The notes under the pieces are model-generated. The model had not been told where the DNA came from. It did not search any database and worked only from the letters and a program-made list of their open reading frames with translations. A program made the position numbers and the translations under genes. From Methanothrix sp. (lineage in GTDB: Archaea > Halobacteriota > Methanosarcinia > Methanotrichales > Methanotrichaceae): a stretch of DNA of 36,558 nucleotides. Position 1 is the first letter of the stretch, and each line of letters opens with the position of its first letter. This document shows, piece after piece, positions 1 through 8,351 of this stretch. The stretch lies in NCBI GenBank assembly GCA_020844795.1, contig CP086218.1, forward strand, positions 269,288 to 305,845, written 5' to 3'.

Positions 1-34
1 GAGGATTGAATATCTAGGTCGAATAAAAATATAT

Positions 35-60
35 GGGTGGAAAGGATCACTGATCCACCC
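35..60 (-). terminator. Hairpin plus T-rich tract, probable terminator
   Basis: Read on the minus strand, GGGTGGA and TCCACCC (35-41 and 54-60) can pair, with an alternative inner stem GGATC-ACT-GATCC. A T-rich stretch follows at about 22-34. It lies just beyond the TAA at 67-69, the second in-frame stop of the secreted gene, rather than just after the first stop at 178. That placement suggests the coding region once ran to 67. Confidence 0.5.
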
Positions 61-66
61 TTACAA

Positions 67-735
67 TTAAGGTGCTGCTTCAGACCAGGATGGAAAACCT
101 CCACTTCCCCCCCACCCACTGGACGATGAACTGCCACCGGACGAAGAACAACCGTAATTAAAAGATACCTGTCCTACTCAGATGCAGGGTAGCGATGATG
201 AACTACCTCCGGATGATGAACTACCATAATTAATGCTGCTCGCCCCCCACGCCTTTGACTGGTAAGAACTTGGCAACTTGGCCCCCGAGAGTCTTACCGG
301 TTCTCTCTCTGATGGATCAGGCATTACTGATAGCCAAAAGTTAGTTACTAATTCTGATTTTGCCCAGTCAGGTGTTTTAGGCTCTTGAAGGGATCCTATT
401 AGCAATACCCCTTCCACTGGTTTGATTGCGGTTTTTACTGAAGGATGAGCCCAGCCCACTAGGTTAGCGAGATCCATAACTCCGCCCCACATCAAATCAT
501 GTCCCAGTTTATCGTATTTCGGATCATACCAAGGGGTGCCTCCTATCCAGGTGCTTCCCAGATCACCGAAGGCAATAATCGAATTAACTGGTCTATCCGT
601 AACTACGGGGATGGCTTTTTTCCCGAACTCCTCGAAATTTTGTTCAACGCCTACAACAGCAGGCATCATTAAAAGGATTGCTGCCGCCGCGAAATACAAT
701 AATTTTAATGATATTGTTATTCCTCCTGGGAGCAA
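67..735 (-). pseudogene. Secreted Ser/Gly-rich protein gene, probably inactivated
   Basis: I do not recognise the family. The intact part (178-735, up to 185 codons) begins with a hydrophobic signal-type segment (SLKLLYFAAAAILLMMPAVVG), continues as a soluble domain containing GTPWYDPKYDKLGHDLMWGG, and ends in an NYG plus Ser/Gly tail. Two things look broken. A TGA at 178-180 interrupts a reading frame that continues 37 codons to TAA at 67-69 and repeats the NYG-SSSGGSSSS tail. A strong AGGAGG at about 721-726 sits 7 nt before an ATA at 712-714, where an ATG would be expected; the only upstream candidate, TTG at 733-735, lies before that ribosome-binding site. If translated, the product would be exported or membrane-anchored. 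A functional gene using the TTG and the shorter end remains possible. Confidence 0.55.
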
Positions 736-739
736 TTCC

Positions 740-1184
740 GTATCGCTACTAATTAAATTTTCCCTCCTTCCGGGGGCATCTTTTAATCAGCTCCAGGAGG
801 GCGAGGACGACGGGATGGGTGGCCAGATAGACCGCCCTCTCCTCTGGGTCCAAGCTGGCTATCTCGGCTCGGGAGTTGACGACTCGGATCTGCATTATGG
901 AGGTGGTGACAGTCCCTACGGGCAAAAGAGGTTTCGATCCCCGGTATCAAGCCCTGCAATCCCGGCCCTCTGGCGAAGGGGAGTTGGGCATGCGTAAGGG
1001 GCACAATATGCCAGAGGGCTTTCGGGGCGGGGCGGGTTCCCGGACGCCCCCCAGGACCTCGATCCCGGCTCCCCGTTTAGAAGTGGTGATTCTTGGATAG
1101 CAGGTGTCGAATCCCATGGAGAGCTGTCAGCGAGGTCCTGGAGAGGTTCAAGCTGTCTCTTAGTTGATCTCTCCTATGCTTAAA
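740..1184. other. Gene-free interval
   Basis: I see no convincing gene in these 445 bases: short frames overlap on both strands with no ribosome-binding site or protein pattern. It holds GC-rich potential hairpins around 1020-1075. It also holds the 20-base motif tttcgatccccggtatcaag at 932-951, which recurs with one extra C at 13060-13080 next to the truncated integrase. Confidence 0.5.
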
Positions 1185-1595
1185 CTACGACGGTTCGGCC
1201 GCCTGGCGGAACGATACCAGACCCCTAAGTTTCTGTATGCTCGCCATAGCTTCGGCATGATCCCTCCGCTTCTCGTCCTCGATACGCTTGATGATATCGT
1301 CGATGGGCTCAATCAGAGTATAGACCAACGATAGTCGTCCCTTACTTCCGGACTTGACCTCGAGCTCGCTGACCAAATTTTCGTCGCGAAGATCTCGCAC
1401 CGCCACGCTGACCTCGGGCTGGCTTAGGCGCGTAGCATGTCCGATCTCCCTCGACGATGCCTCACCCACGTTTGCCGGATATGTGACGATGAGGGCCACC
1501 CTGCGCTGCATACCTAAACTGTGGAGGATATCCGCAAACTCGATATCCTCGTTGTCTAGCACTTTGACCGAGCTTTCCTTCGTGTAGATCACCAC
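1185..1595 (-). CDS. MarR/TrmB-like winged-helix regulator
   Basis: A 136-residue probable DNA-binding protein. Residues about 25-80 form a winged helix, with the recognition region EIGHATRLSQPEVSVAVRDL followed by a wing around SGSKGRLSLVY. The charged tail (IIKRIEDEKRRDHAEAMASIQKL) looks helical and could dimerise. This layout fits the MarR/ArsR/TrmB superfamily, but I cannot place it in a subfamily. The start overlaps the end of the Hfq-like gene by 7 nt, so the two are very likely co-transcribed and translationally coupled. It may control its own operon; that is inference. No metal-binding cysteines or ligand domain are visible. Confidence 0.75.
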   Translation of the reverse strand: MVIYTKESSVKVLDNEDIEFADILHSLGMQRRVALIVTYPANVGEASSREIGHATRLSQPEVSVAVRDLRDENLVSELEVKSGSKGRLSLVYTLIEPIDDIIKRIEDEKRRDHAEAMASIQKLRGLVSFRQAAEPS

Positions 1596-1894
1596 TTCTG
1601 AACCGAAGGCTTCACTTTCTTGGGCTTGTCCTCGTATTCGATCGAAGATATAGCTCCTTTGAATACGATAATCTTCTTTCCATGGCCAAGATCGAGGAGT
1701 AACTGATAGAGGTTGTGGGCTTCAAGCACCCCTTTTATGGGTCGGCCGTCCTTCATGCGAATATTGATCGGCCCGCTTGAGATCTCAGGTATAAACTGGG
1801 GCGGGCCGCTGGCCTTCATTTCAGCCTTGGAACCGTCCACGATGGCGGCAGCTTGATCATCAGCATTCGGATCTATATCTGCTTCATTGCCCAT
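1589..1894 (-). CDS. Hfq/Sm-like RNA-binding protein
   Basis: A 101-residue protein with a disordered acidic N-terminus (1-40) and a single Sm-type fold at about 42-88. The Sm1-like part reads NIRMKDGRPIKGVLEAHNLY, with the following strand QLLLDLG. The Sm2-like part is IIVFKGAISSIEYED, close to the Hfq signature YKHAIST with Gly in place of His. Hfq/Sm proteins form rings that bind U- or A-rich RNA; archaeal Hfq is known from Methanocaldococcus. The frame extends up to 1999. I chose ATG 1894 because a TATA-like sequence at 1933-1945 and GAGGGAG just before 1894 fit a short leader there, while the upstream extension would start before the TATA box. The next gene overlaps its stop codon. An RNA chaperone or small-RNA regulator is the likeliest role; a non-Hfq SmAP is the alternative. 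Confidence 0.65.
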   Translation of the reverse strand: MGNEADIDPNADDQAAAIVDGSKAEMKASGPPQFIPEISSGPINIRMKDGRPIKGVLEAHNLYQLLLDLGHGKKIIVFKGAISSIEYEDKPKKVKPSVQKW

Positions 1895-1932
1895 TGCTGG
1901 CTCCCTCGGGGAGTTGAACCGGTTTTCAAGAG

Positions 1933-1945
1933 ATTTATATTTTTT
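1933..1945 (-). promoter_or_regulatory. TATA-like box for the Hfq-like gene
   Basis: The minus strand reads aaaaaatataaat. It lies about 40-50 nt before ATG 1894, giving a predicted leader of roughly 15-20 nt that contains the GAGGGAG ribosome-binding site. It supports the downstream start. Confidence 0.4.
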
Positions 1946-2000
1946 GATATCTAAAATCATATCCGACGAGATGAGAATGCACCTATGCCGTATGCTCAAG

Positions 2001-2396
2001 TCACTGACGGCCCAACGCCTCCGCTTTCAGCTTTCGAGCCTTCGCCGTAGCTGCCGCTCTATCCATCTTCCGGGTGGATCCCAGGTGGACGTTCTTGACC
2101 TTGTCGCCTTCTCGCCAGCTCGCATACCAATAAGTGTAGGTCATCTCGCCCTTCTTCGTCTTCTTCGCGATGCTCCCCTGGTAAACCGTCAGAGCCTCCA
2201 GCCGGGCCGCGTTCCACAGTTTGTCGGCCTCGCCCTCCAACCTGGCAGCTTCCGCCTCCCTCTCCCTCGCCGCGGGTTCCAGTCCTGATATCTCGCGGAC
2301 CTTCTCGGCCTCTCGCCTCCACTGCCTGGCCTCCTCTCTTAGGGACTTGATCTCCTCGCCAGATGTTGTTTTGTAGACGATCTTTTGCCCCGCCAT
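2001..2396 (-). CDS. Small coiled-coil protein with DUF6788-like tail
   Basis: A 131-residue basic protein. Residues about 12-70 are a charged helix (LREEARQWRREAEKVREI and on to LEGEADKLWNAARLEAL), likely a coiled coil. Residues about 72-110 resemble the DUF6788 pattern found in archaeal mobile elements: YQGSIAKKTKKGEMTYTYWYASWREGDKVKNVHLG, a short beta domain with aromatic residues and a terminal LG. The biochemical function is unknown; DNA binding is a reasonable guess because of context and charge. ATG 2396 sits about 26 nt from a TATA box, implying a nearly leaderless transcript. The promoter is enclosed by a perfect 14-bp inverted repeat, which suggests tight (perhaps self-) regulation. 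The downstream Hfq-like gene has its own promoter. Confidence 0.6.
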   Translation of the reverse strand: MAGQKIVYKTTSGEEIKSLREEARQWRREAEKVREISGLEPAAREREAEAARLEGEADKLWNAARLEALTVYQGSIAKKTKKGEMTYTYWYASWREGDKVKNVHLGSTRKMDRAAATAKARKLKAEALGRQ

Positions 2397-2400
2397 GCAT

Positions 2401-2454
2401 ATTAGTTATGTGACTATACTATATATAGGTGGTGGGGAGAGTCACATAACTAAT
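2401..2454 (-). promoter_or_regulatory. TATA box enclosed by perfect 14-bp inverted repeat
   Basis: Arms attagttatgtgac (2401-2414) and gtcacataactaat (2441-2454) are exact reverse complements separated by 26 bp. The spacer carries cctatatatagta on the minus strand (about 2416-2428), a good archaeal TATA box for the gene starting at 2396. A dimeric regulator on both arms would straddle TBP/TFB binding and the start site. A related half-site sequence recurs at 13080-13101. Confidence 0.6.
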
Positions 2455-4063
2455 TGGGGCGAACATAGGCGGTGCAAAGCGGTTCCATAAGTCCAAAAAA
2501 GGCCATGGAGGAGGTGCGGAGCACTGCCAGCTATCGGTGGTTAAACCAAACCTCGGGTCAAGAATATAGTTCAAACCTATAATAGCAAAATTATAAATAT
2601 TTACAAATCTCATTTCTCATTTCTCATTGATATATTAACTACTCTCGTCCGCCGCGCGAAGCGTGGCGGCGCGAGGCCCTGGGTGCTTCCCCCCGAAAGC
2701 AGATCCGCCCCTCAAGCTATCCCGACCGCGTTTCACAGCGGTATGGATCTGATGGTGGGAGGCATCCTCCCCCCCAAATCGGCGAGGCCGATGGAGATGT
2801 ACCTCCGGGATCGGTCAGCAAAGAACAGGAGGCGGTGGTTCGAGAGGCAAGCCCCGCTCCTGCGAAGTATCCTGCCACACCAAGACCGGCCCGGAGGGTT
2901 GTGCGAAGCACATTTGCGGTACCCGCGCTCCTGAGCCCCTTATCGGGCCGGTGGATAAGAACGAGGCTGAAGGATCGAGGAGGATCAACAGGCCGCCCAA
3001 CGCACATTTGCGTACACCCGGCCCGTCGCCCCACCGCAGAAGCGGCAGAGCCGAGAAAGCGGACAGGGCTGATCATGGCATCCGGTCACGCGCGAACACC
3101 AGACGCGCGCGGACCGGGGCCTTGATCTGCCCTGGACGCTCACACCGCCGCTTCGGCAACAAGGGGGGGACGGGTCACGCAAATGTCGTGACTGGGCGAG
3201 CCGACGGCCAATTTAGGGATTCCACAGCCCCTCTGTTCCAGATTGATCAACCCAGCCAAGTTAGTGGAATCAGCATATATCCAGCTTACAACCGGCGCCT
3301 TGGCGCCGGCGCTAACAGGCAAATGGAGCTCCTGGGAGAACCGAACCTGCTTGAGGTAGAATATCTTCGCCTCCGCTTCCCGCCTCGGGACCGTCGGGCG
3401 AAATGGACTTGGCCCCCTTCGACGCGATTAGTGACCCCAGCATGAGTTTGGGTATACCCACTCATTTTACGCCGCCCTTGGCCTGTGGTCACGATAAATC
3501 TCCCCCCCGATTTTGGTAGTCGCTCGCCTCCCTGGAAATTAGCGCACCGATGATGATGATCATCCTACCGAGAACTCCCGCGAATAGAGCCGGCTGATAA
3601 GATGGTGCGCATAATGAAAGTTGTCCGGAAGCAGCTTTCCAATCAGAGTTGCGAAAAGCCCTGCCCGGGATATATCAGACTCGGCATCCAGAGCGTCGAA
3701 AGCTGATAGCAGATCTGCCCCCGCCCCAATTGATACAGGTCCGCATAGCAGCTCCCGCCCCCAGATAATCAAGCTCATGAACCCGGGTAGTCTACTGCAA
3801 CTGAGTTGATCTCACTCTCCAAGATAAAATGGGCGACAGAAAGAAGGCAATTACGTCGATTGGGTCTCATAAGTGCTATCATATTGGATGAGGGTTCTCG
3901 TTATGGTTTTCATGCGCAACAACTCGTTATAGATAAACTACCCCACGCTCCCACCATATTCATGCGCAATAAACGTGAGCGAAAGTCAAACTTCCGCACA
4001 CATTAATTAAAAAATTAGAAGTAGCAAAAGCTTTCCTTAATTCAATGGCGGCTGCGCGATATT
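2455..4063. other. Long gene-poor interval with a GC-rich island
   Basis: No gene here is convincing. 2455-2640 is AT-rich and ends in a triple ctcattt direct repeat (about 2611-2631). 2641-3480 is abruptly GC-rich with many short hairpins (for example ggcgccttggcgcc near 3295) and overlapping frames on both strands that lack start signals or protein-like composition. The motif catttgcg recurs at about 2911 and 3005, and inverted near 3178. A near-palindrome around gggtataccc lies at about 3442-3465. 3480-3784 is mixed. A repeat element occupies 3785-3944. The island could be a decayed gene or a structured RNA; I cannot decide. Confidence 0.4.
3785..3944. repeat. Dispersed 160-bp element, copy A
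   Basis: It begins gggtagtctac and ends ataaactacccc, so its ends are imperfect inverted repeats. It shares a left-end block (gggtRgtctac, then tgatctcac) and a right-end block (tggttttcaYgc, caacaactcgttata) with copy B, at the same overall length. No open frame of note lies inside. A non-autonomous mobile element (MITE-like) or a structured intergenic repeat are both possible. Confidence 0.6.
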
Positions 4064-4624
4064 TCATAATGAAAACGTCGTTCCACCGCCTCTTGATTCC
4101 GATTCAAAGAACGAGGTGCTCACTGAAACCGCGGTAAATCCTTTGATGGCGTCTTCTAAATCGCCCTTATCGAAAGCAGTCACCGAAAATAGCGTGTAAT
4201 CGTCGAGAAGAGTCGAACCGACATAAGCATCCGTGTTTAGCGAATCCAAGCCGGCGGCCAGTCCCCATTTCCGCCCGTTGACGGTTGCTGTTTGCAGGTT
4301 CTCCTGCACATTGATACTATCCTTTGCCGCCGCCAGGGCCAACGCTTCGAAATTATATTCGGCCAACGGCTTGTCGGCGTTTTTGGATTGAAGGTAAAAG
4401 TTCAACGCGAGATTTTCGGTCGATCCCATCGCGATGCTGACTGGAATCGTTCCCAAGTATTGATATGGAACAGCAAATCCGATGACATCCACGTCAAGGC
4501 AAGGTGGTTCCGAAGTGAGAGTTATATGCCATCCCTGCATATCGAACTCGCAGGCAGCGCTGGCGATTCCCGATGCCAGCATTAGAAATACCGCGATTAC
4601 CAACACCATTTTACTTCCACTCAT
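4064..4624 (-). CDS. Secreted protein of unknown function
   Basis: A 186-residue product starting MSGSKMVLVIAVFLMLASGIASA, a textbook Sec signal peptide with cleavage after ASA, about residue 23. The mature part has two cysteines near its start (ACEFDMQGW, EPPCLDVDV), then a Ser/Thr- and Ala-rich soluble domain with no repeats or transmembrane segment. The frame extends upstream to 4783, but ATG 4624 is preceded by GGAGGG with 7-nt spacing, and only this start puts the signal peptide at the N-terminus. The likely location is the extracytoplasmic face or S-layer region. I do not recognise the family. It stands alone, with no operon partners. Confidence 0.7.
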   Translation of the reverse strand: MSGSKMVLVIAVFLMLASGIASAACEFDMQGWHITLTSEPPCLDVDVIGFAVPYQYLGTIPVSIAMGSTENLALNFYLQSKNADKPLAEYNFEALALAAAKDSINVQENLQTATVNGRKWGLAAGLDSLNTDAYVGSTLLDDYTLFSVTAFDKGDLEDAIKGFTAVSVSTSFFESESRGGGTTFSL

Positions 4625-4783
4625 TCTATTTCCCTCCATTTGTTTGGTGGTGCTCTTCGATTTGGCTGATATTTCGCGTTGGATTTTTGGAGATGCTACA
4701 CAGTAGTACTTTTTGACTGCAGGATGGATCAAATGGAGTATTCCAAAAATCAGAATCGATCTCCTTCTCTTTGAATATGTCAA

Positions 4784-5068
4784 CCAATTCTAAATGCACT
4801 ACCACTTAATTTTTGAATGAGTCATATCAATATATAAGGATTTCGATTGACCTCCGACCTTGTGCCTTCATTTAAATAACCTTTAAATAGGCTTGGTCCT
4901 AACTTTAAGATTTTATAATGGGTTTTGAAAATCCTATAAAAAATTAAATTGAATTAATTGAACATGATATTATAAATCGATAACTTTTAAACTACCAATT
5001 TCATAACTCACGGTGCAGAATGTGGGATGCTTAAATTCCATCACTACTATTATAGATTGGGAATAGTA
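4784..5068. other. AT-rich intergenic region
   Basis: No gene is seen. Several TATA-like runs occur (for example near 4831-4840, 4915 and 4970), but none stands at a supported start codon. Confidence 0.4.
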
Positions 5069-5228
5069 GGGTGGTCTACCTCAAATGATTTGATCTCACA
5101 ATATCCGATCACGTGGGAAGGAAAGGGAAAGTTGGTTGCATCTGATTTGCCTCCACAAATGCTATCTCTGTGGGTGAAGCCACCCATTGTGGTTTTCACG
5201 CCCAACAACTCGTTATATGTAGACTATC
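5069..5228. repeat. Dispersed 160-bp element, copy B
   Basis: It has the same length and ends as copy A: left gggtggtctacc, then tgatctcac; right tggttttcacgc, caacaactcgttata and gtagactatc. The middle has diverged but keeps a potential hairpin (tgggtg-aagc-caccca, about 5171-5186). The ends resemble the short palindrome GGTAGWCTACC. Confidence 0.6.
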
Positions 5229-6797
5229 TGAACCCGGCCTATTGATTAATCAGATGTCTCACCAGCAGGTAATTATTCGCCAAGTTGCGCATTTTCTCCC
5301 GCCGGAGAGTCGCGGATAGACTGGAGATCCTCGCCCTCGTGATACCTCGGTAGGCATTAGCCCCCCGTATTTGCTGACCAGCTACCACGCTGAGGAGTAA
5401 CCGAGTTGCTCGGGACCGATCCGGCGCTCCGTTTCTTCTTTGCTTAATCACTATCGTTATTCAGGACCAATATGCAAATCTGCCTGCGCTACAATGAGTG
5501 GGGTTGTAGTTGAAAGTCCCCCCGGGACATCTAATAGGCAGAGACAGGAGCTGCGCTATCTGAAAGCATATCATCTCCCGCCGCAATTGCATCAAATCCC
5601 CGGATATTCTCCATGCCCACGATGATCCAGCAATATATCCCCAGGCCCTGCCGTGCACACCGCCTGCACCCCTCCTGCAACCAAGATGATAGCAGTATCC
5701 ACATTGCGACTCGCACACCTCGAATGATCCATGTTTTTCAGATCAGCGCATTCTCCAGGAATAAACGCCGCGAAGCCGCGAGGCGAGGTCCGGCCGAAGG
5801 CCGGGGCGAGGTTCGCGGCGAGAGCGGCGGCGCTGCCCTTGGGTCCCCTCCGCCTCTTGCATTCTAAAGAAGGTATTGCGTTGATTTATTGAATTGGGGT
5901 ACAGCGACGACGAAGACGCGGACCGCAGGCCGCGCCGCTGGTCCTCGCGGTATATGCCGTGAAGGGAGGGACCTGGGCACCTTCCACCCCCCATGGAATC
6001 GCCCCACACCTTTTTTCGCGCGCCAGATCTCGAGGAGCGCATCTTCTCCTGCCACAACCTATCCGGCGAATATTCTGATGCTGAGGAGAAGGTGAACGGA
6101 CGGACCTTTTATGCTGGATATGATCTGTACAAGCTGTTTAGGGCCCCAATATTTCCCGACGGGTACTTGGGATACCCAAAGCAAAGATTAAGTCCCAGAA
6201 AATGGCTGTACAGCGTTTTTAACGTGGTCCTCGCGATCAGTGGAACTGGCCCCGTTCCTCCGTTTAGACGCTATCCTAACCTCACCACGAGCAAATCAAG
6301 ATGCTCATCACCTGCATTTGACGGAATGGATCCTGCAACAGACCTCTAGGATGGCGGGCGCAAGGATTCGTGCCTCAGCATCCATCCCGGGCGGCATTGA
6401 TTACCAATAATCCCGTGGACAACCTTAGGCTAGGCCCAGTATCGGATTGGCGTTGGTCCGCTGCAAATCCCTTCCAAGCGACGTTTCCTCAGAAGAACAA
6501 GAAACAAATTATGATCTGGTATGAATTCAACAGAAAACTTTATTACTGATTGAGATGATGATAACAAGGGGTTCAAATCAGACACCATGCCACATCCTCC
6601 TTAAGATGGCATCGCAACCATTTGCCCTCTACCCAGCCAAGGGTGCCGTATCTGGAACGAAACCCGGATACAGCACCCTTCTTCTGCCATATTCTCCTAA
6701 ACAGATCATCAATCCAATTGCACGCTGCTACCCCGCCCAAGGGGCAGAAATATTCTCCGCGCAGAACATTTAGATACCCAGATTTCAGATTGGCCCC
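5229..6797. other. Gene-poor interval, GC-rich island
   Basis: I see no supported gene. Around 5461-5720 short overlapping minus-strand frames contain clustered cysteines but no recognisable domain. 5760-6080 is a GC-rich island with a perfect hairpin CCGGCC-GAA-GGCCGG at 5790-5804 and other stems. 6080-6797 is mixed sequence with fragments of frames on both strands. Decayed genes are the simplest reading. Confidence 0.35.
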
Positions 6798-6873
6798 AGC
6801 AGTTGCTATCATATTGGAGTGGGTTGCTTGGTGCGGTTTAAAGGGGCAAAAAATCACTATAGGTAGACTACCC
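6798..6873. repeat. Dispersed element, partial copy C (right half)
   Basis: It matches the right half of copy A: tgctatcatattgga is identical, followed by a diverged middle and the end tataggtagactaccc. No matching left end is seen about 160 bp upstream, so this copy is truncated or strongly diverged on that side. Confidence 0.5.
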
Positions 6874-7719
6874 GCGTTCTCCGCAATCCTCCTCCTCAAC
6901 ACACCAGTTCCTGCAAAGAATATATATCGTTAAATACCTCGTGATCTATATTTCTCGATATATGCATCGAAAGTGCGATATCCCGGGAGCATCCGCGCCG
7001 GACGGGGTATCTTGCCACAGAGAAACGAGGCATAATGTCCCGTCTATGATGAACGCCCTCCCCTTTGATATGGAAACGCCCCCGTGGCTGGATGAGAGTA
7101 CTCGCGAGGATCCTCGGCGGCCAGGTCCCCCCCCTCGAGCTCGACCTCCTCAATGCTGCCACAGAGCCTCAATCGAGGCCGCCATAGTCGATGCCCAAGG
7201 AGATCCTGCCCCTCACAGATACCACTATTCAGATTTCGGCCTCCTTCTCTCGCATATCACAACTCCCGGGCTGCAGAATATCTAGTCCACCTCGGTTCCA
7301 AGCCCCAGGATATCAGGCCGCCACCCATCCATTCCGCCAGATCATCACGTCCCCCAGGAACGCGGCCCCCTCTCACCAAAGCGCCCACCTCCCCGAGAGA
7401 ACGGCGCCCACGAGTACCGCAACACGCATCACCCCAGCGCCCTGAGATAGCGCCACATCGAGTCCCAGGCGCCCAAGATCCGACAGCATCGGCAACGCCG
7501 CCCAGGGCATCAACCTCCTCAAACCACAAACCATGCCACCACGACAATAATCTCCCGGGATCAGGGCAGCAGGGACCACCGGCAGCGCCAAAACCACAAT
7601 CTCATCACAAACCACCACGCTACACCGACTCACCATCCCTCAAATACCAACGCCACAACCAGACAGCAGAAACACACACCACCACACCCAAACAACAATT
7701 TGCCTATATAATATGGTTA
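6874..7719. other. Gene-poor interval ending in A/C-skewed segment
   Basis: No complete gene can be supported. From about 7490 to 7700 the plus strand is roughly three quarters or more A+C. Minus-strand frames there read as hydrophobic fragments (for example VVLALPVVPAALIPGDY) in different frames, which could be a decayed membrane-protein gene or only the result of the skew. A TATA-like sequence for the minus strand lies at about 7703-7712. Confidence 0.35.
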
Positions 7720-8139
7720 TAAAATGATCATAATGAATGATCAATGATGTAAATATTAACATTTAGCCTAAAATAGGAACAGGATATTTTCTCTAGCATA
7801 TAACGAAATATTAATAATATAATATTATATAATATTTAACATATTGTCTAGCGTCGATGTAGAACGCCATAAGCGGGAGGCTGACATGTCTCATCAGCAT
7901 CACAAGCGATCCCCTCGGCCGGGAGGATGAAGACGCCCCTTATCGTCCTCCGCCCACCAAGGGCCTTGCTGGCCTTGTGGTCATCCCATTCTTTGGCCTG
8001 CATTAAAACCTTGAGCACTTTGGCTTCATTTCTTCGTTCTCCAGTGGAAAAGCACCCTTACTCAAATCAGGACGTTTCTCAAACACTACACCAAAATCAA
8101 TCTATTCACGAAGCCGCAGCATAGCGATAATGATACATA
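7720..8139. other. AT-rich tract and spacer before iteron-like repeats
   Basis: No gene is supported. 7806-7846 is nearly pure A/T (aaatattaataatataat and onward). Paired tgatca motifs lie at about 7727-7743. 7850-8139 is ordinary sequence without a convincing gene. Confidence 0.4.
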
Positions 8140-8341
8140 GTGATATTAGTGTAATCACCAAGCTATTGTTGTCTTCATACAGAATAGTATATGTGTCTTG
8201 TATAGGTATCTAATACACATATACTCCCCTAAGGTAAACACCTGACCAATCATTACACTAATATCACTAATATCACTAGCAATGGCGACGCATAGCGTTT
8301 GACTTGGTGTAATGATTGCCGATTTTGGTGATATTAGTGTA
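8140..8341. repeat. Inverted iteron-like repeat array, candidate origin or operator
   Basis: gtgatattagtgta occurs at 8140-8153 and 8328-8341, and its exact reverse complement tacactaatatcac at 8254-8267. The last nine bases, taatatcac, are repeated again at 8268-8276. A second pair, caatcattacac (8247-8258) and gtgtaatgattg (8307-8318), is perfectly inverted. The array lies immediately downstream of the primase-helicase gene and about 300 bp from an AT-rich tract, as expected of a replication origin. A transcriptional operator array is the alternative. Confidence 0.55.
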
Positions 8342-8351
8342 GTAGTCGAAA

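Noticed and set aside
932-951. T-loop-like sequence suggesting a tRNA fragment or att copy
   Set aside because: No acceptor or anticodon stem nearby, and it does not match the 3' end of tRNA-Leu.
2951-3445. Overlapping long frames on both strands in the GC-rich island
   Set aside because: Arg/Pro/Gly-rich translations without start signals or domain patterns; GC-rich DNA yields such frames by chance.
3785-5228. Possible CRISPR array from the repeated blocks
   Set aside because: Only two full copies over 1 kb apart, 160 bp long and diverged; no regular spacers and no cas genes.
5239-5451. 70-codon basic leftward frame resembling a small DNA-binding protein
   Set aside because: Too short and featureless to separate from chance; no promoter or ribosome-binding site seen.
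5993-6349. 118-codon rightward frame
   Set aside because: No ribosome-binding site, no recognisable domain, and it lies in an interval of decayed-looking sequence.
6573-6902. 109-codon leftward frame overlapping repeat copy C
   Set aside because: It runs through a non-coding repeat element, and overlapping frames exist on the other strand.
7153-7722. Long rightward frame over the A/C-rich segment
   Set aside because: The product is Pro/His/Thr/Ser-rich with no protein-like pattern; it reflects the base skew.
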